DNA from: Portulaca oleracea
Taxonomy: Eukaryota; Streptophyta; Magnoliopsida; Caryophyllales; Portulacaceae
NCBI GenBank assembly: GCA_029582165.1
Contig: CM055871.1
Span: 31,447,802-31,511,801, forward strand
Direction: 5' to 3'
Length of the DNA: 64,000 nucleotides
Within the stretch, counting starts at the first letter, position 1. Every line of letters starts with the position of its first letter. This document shows positions 48,001 to 58,868 of this stretch, in pieces. Below the pieces are notes generated by a model, which was given only the letters and a program-made list of their open reading frames with translations, was not told the DNA's origin and did no database searches. A program made the position numbers and the translations under genes.

Positions 48001-51000
48001 GTGAATGTCAAGTCAAGGGGCATTAAGAAGGACAAAAGAGGAGTCACTCTTTTGAATTTCTCACACAAGATGCATGAAGGAAATGCTTTAAAGGATGATC
48101 CGTATATCTTCGCATCTCAAGCACAACAAGTGTTTTATGTTGAAGATCAGAAAGATAAAGGGTGGGAGCAAGTTGTTATCGTAAAGCCAAGGAATACATA
48201 TCGTTTAGGTTCACATGAACCAGATGATGAGCTCTACCCTCAATCTATGCCTTCTAATATTCGAAAGGAGGACGAGTTTAGAGATGAGTCAAATTGGGCA
48301 AGCATTGATGGAGAGTCCTAAAATATTGAATTTTTTATATATTTGTAGTAGTTGGAGTTAATGAACCCTTTTATAATTATTTCATAAAGAACATGATTCT
48401 TATATTGTAGTTGTTTTCCCTTCCTTTAAATTGCAATTTTAAGTTTGCATTATACACATTAATGTAATAAATTATATTGTTGATTAGTTGCTTGTACCTG
48501 CTTCTTTTATATCTTTATTTCAATTCATTGAGACTAATGTGTTTGTGTAATACAGATTCGAAGCTAGCGAGTCATGTATCGTTCACTAAGAACTTTTGAG
48601 GAGTATCAAAGAAAAATCCAAAACGAAGTTATATCACTCAATGATGTAATTTCTGATGATGTTAATGCTGATGGGTACATCAATGATGATGTTGATGTAA
48701 ATGACAATGTTGATGAAAATGGTGACTTTGAAGATATAGATCCATCTCTGGTGCCAGTTCCTGAAGATTTTAATGATGATGAAGAAGTGTTGGTAATAGG
48801 TAATGCTATTGTTGGTTTGAAGTGTATATATTATCTTATCTTGATATTAATTGACATTTTTTCCTCTTTATTTATTAGATGGAGAAAGTAATGTTACTAA
48901 GATGAGAAGGCGAATCACTGTAAAGGTGGTGCTCGGCTTGGTTGCTCGAAGTAGAATTTTGGTACCACTGAACAAACATTTACAACCAATAAAAAATGCA
49001 GGGGCTGTGTTCAACCGATTTTTAGCTGATGTGGCAAAGCGTCCACATCTGTGTCCTATTAATTATAAAGATTGGCGTTTAGTGCCTCAATGTTATAAGG
49101 ATCGCATCATGGACTTTTTGAAGGTGTGTTCTTTTGTATATCTATCTAATTACATTACTTGGATAAAATACGTCGGTGATACACTTTATATATACAGATT
49201 AGCTAAATTGTGACCTCAACTTCATGCAGAAGAAGTTTGTGATCTCATCGTCTGAATCCGTCAGGAGAAAAGTTTTAAGCGCTGTTGGGGAGAGGGTAAA
49301 AGATCATAAGCGAACTTTGAGGCTTAAATATATCAAGAATGGTTCAACTAAGGATGAATTGGTTAAATTGCCCCGACCTGAGTCAGGTGTAAGTGAAGGT
49401 ACTCTGACGCGCCCTAGTGGAGTGGATGATGCAATGTGGGTTGGGTTTGTGGAGTGGTGTTTTTCAAAGGACTTTAAGGTTCGTTGCTAACATTTTATTT
49501 ACGTGTTAATAAGTTTTATATACCAGTGACTAAGGTAAAATAATTAAATTATTCTATCTTGAACTTTTTCAACATTTAGGACTTCTCTGACAATGGGAAG
49601 ACAGCCAGGGAAAATCAATTGCATCCTCACACAAATGGGTCACAGAGTTTCGCAATACTACATGATAAATTTGTACGACGTTTAAGATTTTCATACTTAG
49701 TTTTTCTTGCTAAGAGGATTTATATATATTATTATTTTCGTAATTGTCTGTATATTGTGTATTTAGGTGAGGAAAGAGGGTAGAAAACCCGGTTCAATCG
49801 AATGGTTTGTTAAGACTCGTAAAAAGAAAGACGAGACCTATGTTGAAGACATTACTGAAGATTTTGTGGTAATTTCGCAAAGTTGAGAGCTTACTTAATA
49901 TTTACTACACTTGGACTATTCAGAAAAATATGAATTGTGTTGAGATATGGTTTCATATGTCTTGACCTTTTAATATTACAATGTATTAGGAGTTAGCGAA
50001 AGAAATCATTAAAAAGAAGACAGGGTCTTCGGAGGTTGTCTTCTCAGAGGAAACAAAAAGTGCAGAGGAATATGCTTATCGGAAACTAATGGGTCCTCAA
50101 CCTACAAAAGGAAAAGTTGCAGGACTTGGTCGTGGAGTAAATGCAAAAGACCTATGTAAGCAGTATGGAATGGATGAGTCTCCTCTTATGCTGAAGATTT
50201 TGCAAAAAGTTCAAGGTCTCGAAGATGAAAATCGAATGTTGCGTAGTCAAATAGTTGATCTAACTACTAGAGTCAATGGACAAGTTGCAGTTACTCCGCA
50301 GGCATTTGTAAGTACAATAAATTATATGTTGAGCATTTGTTGCAAAATTTTATTGTTTAATTATTAATTTGATATCTTGGTAATGATAACGAAAAAAATT
50401 ATTAATTCCATTGCATACTTTCATAGATTACCAATGCACAGGATGTTTCAAGGGATGGCACACCTAATAATTGTCATTCAGGACATGGTTCAACAGTAAA
50501 TGGGGGGAGATCCCATGAAGGCTCAAGGCATGACGCATTACTTGACCATAGTTTAAAGCATGACTCACCTTTATCTAGGGATGGTCATCCCATCTCTAAT
50601 TCCCTAGGTAGGAAAGTCTAATGTGTAGCAATCACAGTTTGTTTTCAGTGCTGGTTTACCTACTCTATATGTGTGTTGTTAGGTAAACAACAACAAAGAG
50701 GTGTAAGTGCATCAAAGTTTGTTATCAATATTAGTTCACATGCTCTATCTATGTTTTATTAGGTAAGTAACAACAAGGTGTTGCTAGTGCATCAAAGCAT
50801 ACCAACCAGGTGCAAGTTGGCTCACACAAGCACTTGGGGAGTATTCCAGTATGTTTATATGATATTCGTAATACAATGTTTGTTTTTATTAAACCTTATT
50901 CTTATGTTCTCTTATTTTCGTTGATCTACATATCATATTTATGTTTCTGAATAATTTGTAGCAATTGTCAAAGCCATCAATCAGCAAAAACATATTTCCA

Positions 51001-54000
51001 TATGATAATCATGTGAGCGGAAAATCAAAGGAAGGTGGTGTTAGACCTAACATGGAGCTTGTGAAGGGAGGTAATCCCAACCAAGGAAGCTCAAAACATG
51101 AAGTATTACTTAATGATGGTTCAAGGTGAGATTCACCTTTGTCTAGGGATGCTCTTTCCTTCTCTAATGCCTTTGGTAAGAAAATTCTAATGTGTAGCAT
51201 TCACAGCTTGTTATTAGTATTGGTTTACATACTCTATCTATTTATTGTTAGGTAAACAACAACAAGGTGGTGCTAGTGCATCAAAGCATACCAACCAAGT
51301 GCAAGTTGGTTTACACAAGCGCTTAGAGAGTAATCCAGTATGTGTATATGATATATTTAATGCGATGTTTTTTTAATAAACCTTTGTCTTGTATTCTCAT
51401 ATTGATTTATATATCTTACTCATGTTTTTGATTCTTTTTTAGCAATCATCAAAGCCATCAGTCAATAGGAACATATTTCCATCTCATAATCTTGTCAGTG
51501 AAAAACCTAACGATGGTGACATTAGACCTAATACGAAGGTTATTAAGAAAGGGAATGGCACCCAAAGATGCGCTTCAATACAAGGAAACACACCATCAAA
51601 GGTTAGGCAATAAGAAAATAAGAATTACTAGCTATTAAGTAATAAGTCTTTTCTTAACTTATCTTGATTTAATTATGCGATATTGTGATCTATTTCTTAC
51701 TTGTTATTAGAGAAACATCATGGAAATGAATAACAGAAGAGAATAGTCATTACATCTCCAATAAAGCCAAGTGATATGCCTAATGAGCAGGGAGTTGCAA
51801 AAAAGAAGAAAATCATAGCACATGTGATGGTATGTACTTCACCTAAACTGATTTGCATATAGGGAAGGTTTACTATATGTATTTTCTTGAAAGCATAGTA
51901 TATATGACTGGAAAGATTATAAGTTTTGTACATTTTGTGAATATGTATTTAGATTATGGGCGTGTGGCTTGTAATGTATTCCGACGTGTGGCCGTTGAGT
52001 TTGTTTCAAAGAAATTTGTGTTTTTATTAACAGAAATTTAAGACATTAAGTCTTGAGAATAGTGAAGTTACAGAGGAGACTATGCTGGATTTTTTCAAAC
52101 AATTCTTTAACATATTATATTCATGTACAGCTATCGCGTGTTCAGGTAGAAAAAGTGGTTGATACTGTGATCAAATTTCACCCAGTGGACGTTCGAAGAT
52201 ATGGATCTCCAACAAAAGAAAGAGAAAGTTTGCTCTTCCTTGCAGGAGTGGTATATAATAAAATTATTATCCCTTTCCACAGTTTAGTTTTCCTTTCATG
52301 TTGTCTTTAACATATACTTGGTGCTTGCAGGCTACGGGACTTTGTAAAAATAAGGTACATTCAAATGTATTGAAGGATGTTCTTAAGCAAAAACTTGATA
52401 GAGCTATACTTGTAAGTATGTCGTGCCCTCATAAATGTATCTCATTTACGATTTTTTTTATCATTGTTTAAAAGTTAATGTAAGATGGTTTAATCATTGC
52501 TCCAATTGTTTGGTTTGATAATTGTAGGTAGCCAACAACAATGCGGAACAAGGGATGGACAATGGTATTCTGGAAGAGTGATGGTGCCGAGTTTTCCAAC
52601 GATTACACAACCAATAAACTTTTAGTTTTACTTTTACTTGGACAAAATTTGTTGATATACTATGAATTATTTGACAAATATTTAGTTGACTTTGTAATGA
52701 TAAATATTTGGTTTGACTTTGTTAGGTTCCAACATTAGATTATTTGGAAGTTAACTTAGCTGGTACACATCAATGTTACATGATACGCATTTTACAATAA
52801 TTTTAATGTAAGGTTGAAGTGTTTTTGTTGAAGTTGAACAACGTTTATACTTTGCATAATATTTTATATATATATATATATATAAGTGCTCATATTAACA
52901 TATAAATTAACATTAGATAATAAAATAAATTATTAAGAAATATCATAACTAATAAGCTCCTGCCAAAAGTTAGTTGGGTTTAAAAGGTTGTTATTTGTTA
53001 ATAGTTTGCCACACTTATATGTGCAAGTAAATTTAGGCTTATAAAATTAAAGAGATAAACTTCCGCACACATATATGTGCGAGAAACTACCCACACATGC
53101 AAGTGCAACGAATCAATGTATTCCCTTTACATATATGTGTGGCTAGTGTAAGTTCTTACCACACATAGTAAGTGTGGCTAAATTTTCCCCACAGTTTCCA
53201 ACAGTACACTTAGTTAAGTGTGGGGACTAGTCTTAGCTGCATTTATAAGTGTGGCTAACACCCATTTTAAGTGTGGCTGATCACATCTTTTCTTGTAGTG
53301 TAAAAACATGGATGAAGTATGAAACCACCCAAGAACGAAGAACATGGGTAAAGATAGTAAGGGGTCCCCCACTAGGATGGTCCAAGGAGAATGTTAGTTG
53401 ATGTATTGCACTTCGGAGGACGTTGTTATTCCTGAAACAAGATATGGAGCAGGTTGGCCAGCTTGAATTAATTTAACTAATTTTTATACTCATATAATGC
53501 ACAGGTTGGTTTTGACTTATTTGTCTTATTTATTTTTTTGGCAATTACGTTTTTCTCATATTATTTAGCTAATGGTAAGTTTTTGATAATAGATGTTTGA
53601 TTTTTATTTTTTTATAAAATTGAATTCAATTGGTCTAATGTGACCTTTCAACTTTCACGATTCATATTTTTTTTAAAAAAAGGAATAAATTATTATATAA
53701 CACCTTAGTTTGACTCATAATATCATCTTATTATAGGGGATTGTATTTTAATATACTTAATAGATAATAGATTAAAATCTTGTTCTCAGCAAAATCACCT
53801 AAACTTCCGTCAAATAAATTGATCCTTGAGCTAGTAGTAGACAACTCATTTAAGGTCTTCATCATATAACCATGACCTTAGTAGAAACGATTTCAAGACA
53901 CGACCAACCAAAAGGAACATAGCTCAGAAGAATTGAAAGAGAGGAAAGAGGATAACCAACTCAACGACAACAATTACACATCAGTCTCACAGCTAAGAAG

Positions 54001-57000
54001 AACTGAAACAACATTTTTTTGAGGGGAGACAAATCTTAGATGGAGTTTTTATCGCGACAGAGGTGGTGGGATGTGTAATGCCCTGATCTCTCCTGAGTCG
54101 CGTACATTACTGATAACCGCCGCTTCAATAATCGCTGACTGACCCCACAAATCATCACAAGTCTTTCCAGCGTGCTTCATCCTCGCTCACACGCTGCTTG
54201 GGAAAACTTCCAAGGAGGTCACCTATCCTGAAACTACTCCCAGCCAAACACGCTTCGTTGAGGAGTTCTCAACGAATAAGCTTCCTTAAAAGAAGGTGCA
54301 CCTTGATGATATAAGTAGAGCTGAAAAAACTGACTCGACACGATTACCGACCTGAACCGAACACGATATTAAGCAGGTTTAGGTAGAAAATTTCAACCCA
54401 TTTAACGGTAAACCCGTTTAACTAAATGGGTTAGGTTCAAGTCAGGATTTTCAACACGAAAAAACACATACTTAACCCGTTTAATTAGGCATGTTAGATG
54501 GGTCAAGTCATTTGCTCGATAATTGTTACCCAATTATACCGTTTATCAATGAACTTAGGTGAAAGTTACAATTAATACTCTATGAAATATACGTAAGACT
54601 TGTAATTTTGACTTATATTTATTTTTGGCTATGAATTAAAAGACATCTCCTTATATATAACTCGATTATATTACTACTCAAATTGTTGAGTATGATATGT
54701 CATTATTTCGATCCCACAATGAGATGTTTTGTATAAATGAATGGTTAAAACGGTAAATTGGTAACTTTATTCTAATACATTTACTTAAATGAGTAAACAG
54801 GTCAAAATAAGGTCAACCCGTTTAAAATTTAAACGGTAAACTGTTTCAATTTCCAACCCGTTTAATAAATGGGTTAGGTTCAGGTCGGAGGATTTTGAAC
54901 CCGTTTAAATTTGACACGAACACGAACCCGACTCGACCTGACCTATTAACCAACTCTAGATATAAGTAGTCATTTCAATCCCTTTAAGCCACACTTAACC
55001 ATATATCTGGGGTGCTACAATCACCCCCATTTAAGCGCACAACGTCTCCGTTGTGCCACAATCCAATCCAGAATCTTTGCCCCGCTAAGTGAGTGCTCAT
55101 GGATCTCCTGTCCACTAGGTAACTCACGGTCGCGGGTCGGCTCTGATACCATCTATAATTCCTCGACCCCTCTTGAAACGCGGACATTACCGAGAACCAC
55201 TTCAAGTATCGTTGACTGACCCCACAAATTACCACAAGTCTTTCCAGCGTGCTTCGTCCTTGCTCATTCGCCAACTAGGAAAACTTCTCAGGAGGTCATC
55301 ATCCTGAAACTACTCTCAGCCAAGCACGCTTAACTATTCCCAAAACTCTAATCCATCTTAAATGACAGAGTTATATTTATGTTTTCTAAAGACATGATTC
55401 GTATTTTAACGACAAACTATTATTTTGGAATGGACGAAGTTAGAAGATGGTGGAACTTGTAAGGTAATTCCATAAATAATATCAATTTTTGCAAGATTGT
55501 GATAACGACCTATCGAACAATACCTTAGACTATCTTTAATGGTGAGTTTATATTCGACTCACTGCTGATTTGGCATCGGATGATAACCGAATGAGGTCGT
55601 ACATGACATTTCAATGGTGAGAATGATAACCAAATGAGGTCGTACATGACTTGGCACCAGATGATAACGCTCTCAATCTTGCGAGACGAGTTTGAAAGCA
55701 AGTTTGACACACTGTATTTTAATCATATTTTTTTTATCTCCTCCTCCACTATATTTTTTTATTAATATAACCAAATTAATTATATTATTTGGTATGACTC
55801 ATCTACTTTTTCAAATTAATATGCGTCAAACTCATGCTCACTATTGGAAAGCTAATGAAAAAATTGACTTTTTTGGTAGGGGTACAAATTTCATCTCATC
55901 CTATGAGTCAAACTCAAATTCATTGTTGTTGAACATCAACCCATTTACTGTTGTTTAATTGAATAAAATTAAACAACAGTTTAACACATAAACAAAGAAA
56001 ATAAAGAAAACAATTGTTTCTTTTTTGAAAAGAAAAACTGTAGAGAGTTGTAATTAGGAAGCAAACCTCTTGCGACACTAGTCTTTCGCTCTTGACCTTT
56101 GTATCGGACCACAACATATGGATCCATTTTATCTGATCAATCATTACATCACATCATTAAAACCATGAATAAAGAAAATAAATAAATCCGTGATAACATT
56201 TGAGAAAATTACCACTAATACAAACTTGAAAGAGAAAGCAAACAAAATATTGATTGGATCATGTCGTACTCTTCGATCGGTTCATTGATTAGTGAATATA
56301 TGTGTGTGAGTGCCAACCCATTATTCCAAATTAGAGGACCTTTGGTAGAAATGAAAATTTTGCCCGGAGAAAATTTCCATGGGAAGGATTTCTCCGTGAA
56401 AAATTTCCTTTAACTCACTAAGAGTGCGTTTGGTAGGGGAGAAAATATTTTTTTGGAAAATGTTTTCCCAATTTTCTAGTGTTTGGTATAAAAAAAGTTT
56501 AGAAAATCATTTCCAAAGAAAATCATTTTCCTTTAAAGGAAGGAAATTGACTTCCTTTGATCAACCTAGAAAAATCATTTTCCACCATTGATTGTTGGAT
56601 CGATTTTTACTACTAACCCTAACTGAAATTTGAGGCCGAAATTTAACATTAACGGTTTTGCTCGAAATTTTGTAACACGGTAGAATTGATTAAAAAAACC
56701 TCAAATATAAATTTTTAGCTCAAAATATTTTTATTTGATAATATTTATCTCGATATACATCAAATCAGAAGTTTTTGCCCTAAAACTGACTGAAACTTTT
56801 AAAAATTCAAACTGAACCGTTTGAATCGAAACTTTATGATTTGATAGTATGAACTAAGAAAAGCTCAAATATAAATTTTGAGCTCTAAATATTTTCATTT
56901 GTAACATATATCGCCACTTTTATCGACATTTTTTTTTTGCAGTTAAATATGACTGAAACTTAAGAGCAAAATTCAATTTTCTCAGTTTGTCGCGAAGCTT

Positions 57001-57673
57001 TACAATACGATAGAAATGATTAAAAAAGCTCAAATATGAATTTTGAGCTCCAATTATTTTCATTTTTAACATATATCGCCACTTTTGTCGACATTTTTTT
57101 GCGGTTAAATATGACTGAAACTTAAAAGCAAAATTCAATTTTATAGGTTTGTCACGAAACTTTATAACACGATAGAAATGTTTAAGAAAAGCTCAAATAT
57201 GAATTTTGAGCTCCAAATATTTTTATTTGTAACATATATCGCTATTTATATCGACATAAATGATCATTTTCCGAAAAATAATTTATCTCCTACCAAACAA
57301 GGGAAAATTTGGCATGAAAACCATTTTCCTTAGAAAACCATTTCTTATGAAAAACCATTTTCTCAGAAATCGTTTTCCTCTAAACCAAACACACCCTAAG
57401 AGAAAATTTTTCATAGGAAAATGTAAGAAATGGTGGGTCCACCATAAAAAAATTTTCAATGTTAACCTACCACCGAACACGAGGAAATTAAGACAATCGT
57501 GAAAATTGACTATTTTCCTGAGATTTTTGACTAACCAAATGCACTGTTAAATGAATTAAAAGAATGGAAGGATGGATCCAATGACAAATATAAGGGAATT
57601 AAATGAACGTACTCCAGAAATCACGATTGGGAAGACCGTGAGCCTCGATCAGCAAAACCTCGAGCAATCCCAT
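39046..57673 (-). CDS. C2-domain protein B with a 15-kb transposon-filled intron
   Basis: Minus-strand exons 57613-57673, 56067-56132, 40916-41054, 40154-40289 and 39046-39105 have lengths 61, 66, 139, 136 and 60, identical to gene A. The joined frame is complete: 153 aa, MGLLEVLLIEAHGL to GGWKESYYD with TAG, no stops, all introns GT-AG. Single C2 domain with MDPYV, NPKWN and MDKDTF; calcium-ligand aspartates D18, D24, D75, D77 and D83 are conserved. The GGWKESYY tail is typical of elicitor-responsive / 16 kDa phloem C2 proteins. Intron 1 (1,480 bp) contains a Tourist-like element; intron 2 (15,012 bp) holds CACTA, LINE, TRIM and hAT-like sequences. Intact coding and splice sites suggest selection has kept it or that the insertions are recent; expression is unknown. 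Confidence 0.9.
41090..41569 (+). mobile_element. CACTA right-end-like terminus inside intron 2 of gene B
   Basis: Ends TTTTCCTGTAGTG at 41569. Subterminal motifs TAAGTGTGGGGAC and AAAGTGTGGGGAC near 41430-41490 resemble those at the right end of the large CACTA element (53000-53300). The left boundary is uncertain; the GC-rich 41095-41240 stretch is of unknown origin. No CACTACA left terminus was found. Confidence 0.6.
41938..42150. repeat. Cluster of short direct repeats
   Basis: AACTGATTCGATTGCTTGAG occurs at about 41940 and 42077, GAGAGTATTTTCTCCAAAAC at about 42035 and 42095, and a GCCTAATTTTGGT motif twice. No coding content. It lies between the CACTA-like terminus and a LINE tail. Confidence 0.75.
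42330..42985 (+). pseudogene. LINE 3' end fragment
   Basis: Begins with residues AFFLAIVWSIGGLCKTVIFE, matching the same position of the zf-RVT LINE at 11790, followed by a 3' UTR and the end motif TTGAATAAAGTC...GGCCGCTACTTAT plus A-run at 42965-42985. It is a 5'-truncated LINE insertion of the family seen at 12.2 and 16.3 kb. Confidence 0.75.
42986..44771. other. Presumed 5' region of the CACTA element
   Basis: Non-coding or weakly coding sequence upstream of the TNP2-like gene. A minus frame at 43850-44098 (82 aa) has coding-like composition but no motif I recognise; it could be a captured exon. The left CACTA terminus was looked for and not seen. Confidence 0.35.
44772..48321 (+). pseudogene. 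CACTA (En/Spm) TNP2-like transposase gene with one in-frame stop
   Basis: Exons 44772-47092, 47175-47474, 47549-47651 and 47737-48321 with GT-AG introns give 1,103 codons in one frame, broken only by TAG at 46338-46340 (after GEEVIA, before LQGTTF). Domain order is that of plant TNP2: transposase-associated domain at about residues 3-78 (CPCNRCK, W, H-H-L-x-x-x-GF), Transposase_21 core at about 246-456 (YWDGR, CDNCGASRW, NVRLGLASDGFNPF, GNDIDVYLQPL, INDFPAY, GRLACPCC), DUF4218-like region across exons 1-2 (GPVFYRWMYPIER, HPEGSMAEGY, FCSRY), and DUF4216-like region in exon 4 (YYGKINDIIELDY). TNP2 would cut the element's ends. The stop would truncate it at 522 aa unless read through or an error. 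Confidence 0.92.
48574..52581 (+). CDS. Ptta/En/Spm plant transposase (Transposase_24) gene of the CACTA element
   Basis: A multi-exon gene starts with ATG at 48574. Its acidic, aspartate-rich first exon ends near 48795; further exons lie near 48879-49122, 49227-49478, 49580-49670, 49768-49869, 49990-50307 and beyond, to a TGA at 52579-52581. The conserved core reads FNRFLADVAKRPHLCP, NYKDW, MWVGFVEWCFS and GSIEWFVKTRKKK, then a charged heptad-like stretch LKILQKVQGLEDENRMLRSQ near 50190-50250. These fit the Transposase_24 family, the second CACTA product, proposed to bind subterminal repeats. Later exons are repetitive (50420-51610) and their joins are uncertain; one copy contains a TGA after SSKHEVLLNDGSR (about 51127). 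Same strand, 250 bp after the TNP2-like gene. Confidence 0.8.
50758..51610 (+). repeat. Tandem exon-intron duplication in the Transposase_24 gene
   Basis: A block of about 480 bp occurs twice (about 50758-51180 and 51245-51610). Each begins with a GKQQQG exon followed by SASKHTNQVQVG, then, after an intron, a QLSKPSISKNIFPYDNH / QSSKPSVNRNIFPSHN exon. Copies have diverged, including a stop in the first. A further GKQQQRG remnant lies near 50682-50703. Confidence 0.8.
52870..53300 (+). mobile_element. Right terminus and subterminal repeats of the CACTA element
   Basis: Ends TTTTCTTGTAGTG at 53300, the complement of the canonical CACTACAAGAAAA start. The preceding 300 bp hold many copies of TAAGTGTGGCTA, GCCACACTTA and ACATATATGTG-like motifs in both orientations, the usual TNPA/TNPD binding landscape. 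A (TA)n run lies at 52868-52884. The following TAA could be the 3-bp target duplication, but the left end was not found to confirm it. Confidence 0.85.
53301..54073. other. Intron 2 of gene B, unassigned part
   Basis: AT-rich sequence between the CACTA right end and the TRIM. No motif of note. Confidence 0.4.
54074..55331 (-). mobile_element. TRIM element, one LTR truncated and one split by a hAT-like element
   Basis: Read on the minus strand: a 5' LTR (about 55331-55153, truncated upstream), primer binding site TGGTATCAGAGCC (complement of 55139-55151; initiator tRNA-Met type), an internal region of only about 120 bp, a polypurine tract ATGGGGGTGA (complement of 55021-55030), and a 3' LTR starting TGTAGCACCCC at 55019 and ending GGGCATTACA at 54074. 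The LTR copies share TGACTGACCCCACAAAT and CAAGTCTTTCCAGCGTGCTT. No coding capacity. The 3' LTR is interrupted at 54316-54958. Confidence 0.85.
54316..54958. mobile_element. Non-autonomous hAT-like element inside the TRIM LTR
   Basis: 643 bp with ends TAGAGCTG and CAACTCTA, flanked by the perfect 8-bp duplication GATATAAG (54308-54315 and 54959-54966). The interior is rich in AACCCGTTTAA-like motifs in both orientations near the ends. It is distinct in sequence from the hAT-like element at 38112, though both start TAGAG. Confidence 0.9.
55332..56066. other. Intron 2 of gene B, exon-2-proximal part
   Basis: Contains a 44-bp-spaced direct duplication of a GATAACC-AATGAGGTCGTAC motif (55580-55650). 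Otherwise AT-rich, with the splice donor GTTTGC at 56066 on the minus strand. Confidence 0.45.
56422..57396. mobile_element. Tourist-like element in intron 1 of gene B
   Basis: 975 bp with terminal repeats GAGTGCGTTTGGT and, as complement, GGGTGTGTTTGGT, flanked by TAA on both sides (56419-56421, 57397-57399). Most of its interior is the ~164-bp tandem repeat (56640-57257). Flanking sequence at 56335-56418 and 57400-57545 looks like an older, similar element (GAAAATTTT blocks, ACCAAATGCACTG end), implying nesting. Confidence 0.75.
56640..57257. repeat. ~164-bp tandem repeat, four copies
   Basis: The landmark GAAA(C/T)TTT-TAACACGATAG starts at 56664, 56828, 56994 and 57156, spacings 164, 166 and 162 bp. 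Units share TCAAATATGAATTTTGAGCTC and ACATATATCGCCACTTTT. The first copies are more diverged. The same unit occurs in the hAT-like element at 38330-38625. Confidence 0.88.
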
Positions 57674-57683
57674 GGCAATGATA

Positions 57684-57731
57684 GAATATTGGGCCTTTGA
57701 TTAGACCGAATATTGGGCCTTTGATTAGACC
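57684..57731. repeat. Perfect 24-bp tandem duplication upstream of C2 gene B
   Basis: GAATATTGGGCCTTTGATTA plus GACC occurs twice in a row (57684-57707, 57708-57731), starting 11 bp before the ATG of gene B. This leader differs from that of gene A, so the promoter of B may have been replaced or rearranged. Confidence 0.9.
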
Positions 57732-58378
57732 AGTTGTTGTCTCCAATTTAGCATGTAATCTCTGGGTGTTTATCCTAATTTGGCCTTTCTAACCATCCAC
57801 CCAAACTCACCTAGCAAGCCTATGGGTTGTTCATAGTTATGGGGTGACAATTACAGAAATTAAACTTCACCCTTCATATAGCCTGTCCACTAGTTATTTA
57901 CTTTATTATTTTAATAAAGGAGGGCTTCTTTTATTCCACGACCAAGTATTCTTGTTGAATTAGTGGCTGCTTGTATACTTGATAAACAAATTCTAGTAAG
58001 AATCTTTTATATAAAAATAAGATGAGATGTTAAATTTTATCAACTTGTTGAATTATATATGAATAAATTGGTTGTTGGTCTGATTCTTCACCATGTGAGT
58101 TTTCTATTTCATTGTAATACTAGTTTTGACCTTGCCTTTGTGCAAGTTTAATAAATTTTGCGAAATTTGGTATCAAGTAACTTGTCTTTAGGAGATAACT
58201 TGTCAGTAATGTAAATACATATAATAATTATCTTTCAAGAATCATTCTCATATATACACATTGCTACATGCATGGTTTCCTCCTTTCCCCGTGGACTAGT
58301 GGACCCATTTGACTTTCCCTGAAATAGGGGGTCTAGTGGGTGACCCAACTTATCAATGTAATATATATATATATATAG
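57732..58378. other. Upstream region of gene B exon 1
   Basis: AT-rich, no open frame. It ends in a (TA)n-rich stretch at about 58360-58376 bordering the foldback element. Confidence 0.4.
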
Positions 58379-58868
58379 GGAAATTGGATTTTAATAATCC
58401 CTACTTTTATGAATTGTATAGCAATAATCCCTACTTTCATTTTGTATTCTGGTGGTCCAAAAAAAATTAAAATTGTATTCTGGTGGGACGCCGCCGAGTC
58501 AAATGGTAGTGACTCGGTGGTTTGCTGACGTGTATCGGCGAGAGTGTGTTTGACCAAGAATTCGGACCACCGGAATATAATCAACAATGAAATAGAACCA
58601 CCAAAATACAATAAATATGTCAATGAGACTACTAGAATACAATAACAATTTAAATGGGACCACTAGAATACAACTAAAATAATAATTTCTTAGTTAAACA
58701 CGCTCTCGTCGGTACACGTCAGCAAACCACGGAGTCACCACCACTTGACTCGGCAGCGTCCCATCAGAATACAATTTTAATTTTTTTTGGACCACTAGAA
58801 TACAAAATGAAAGTAGGGATTATTGCTATACGATTCGTAAAAGTAGGGATTATTAGAATCCAATTTCC
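58379..58868. mobile_element. Foldback element with ~179-bp arms
   Basis: Arms 58379-58557 and 58690-58868 are inverted copies about 90% identical. Shared blocks include GGAAATTGGATT, TAATAATCCCTACTTT (twice per arm), GTCCAAAAAAAATTAAAATT, GCCGAGTCAA and GTGGTTTGCTGACGTGTA. A ~130 bp loop separates them. Flanks are TA-rich, so any target duplication is hidden. Non-coding. Confidence 0.9.
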
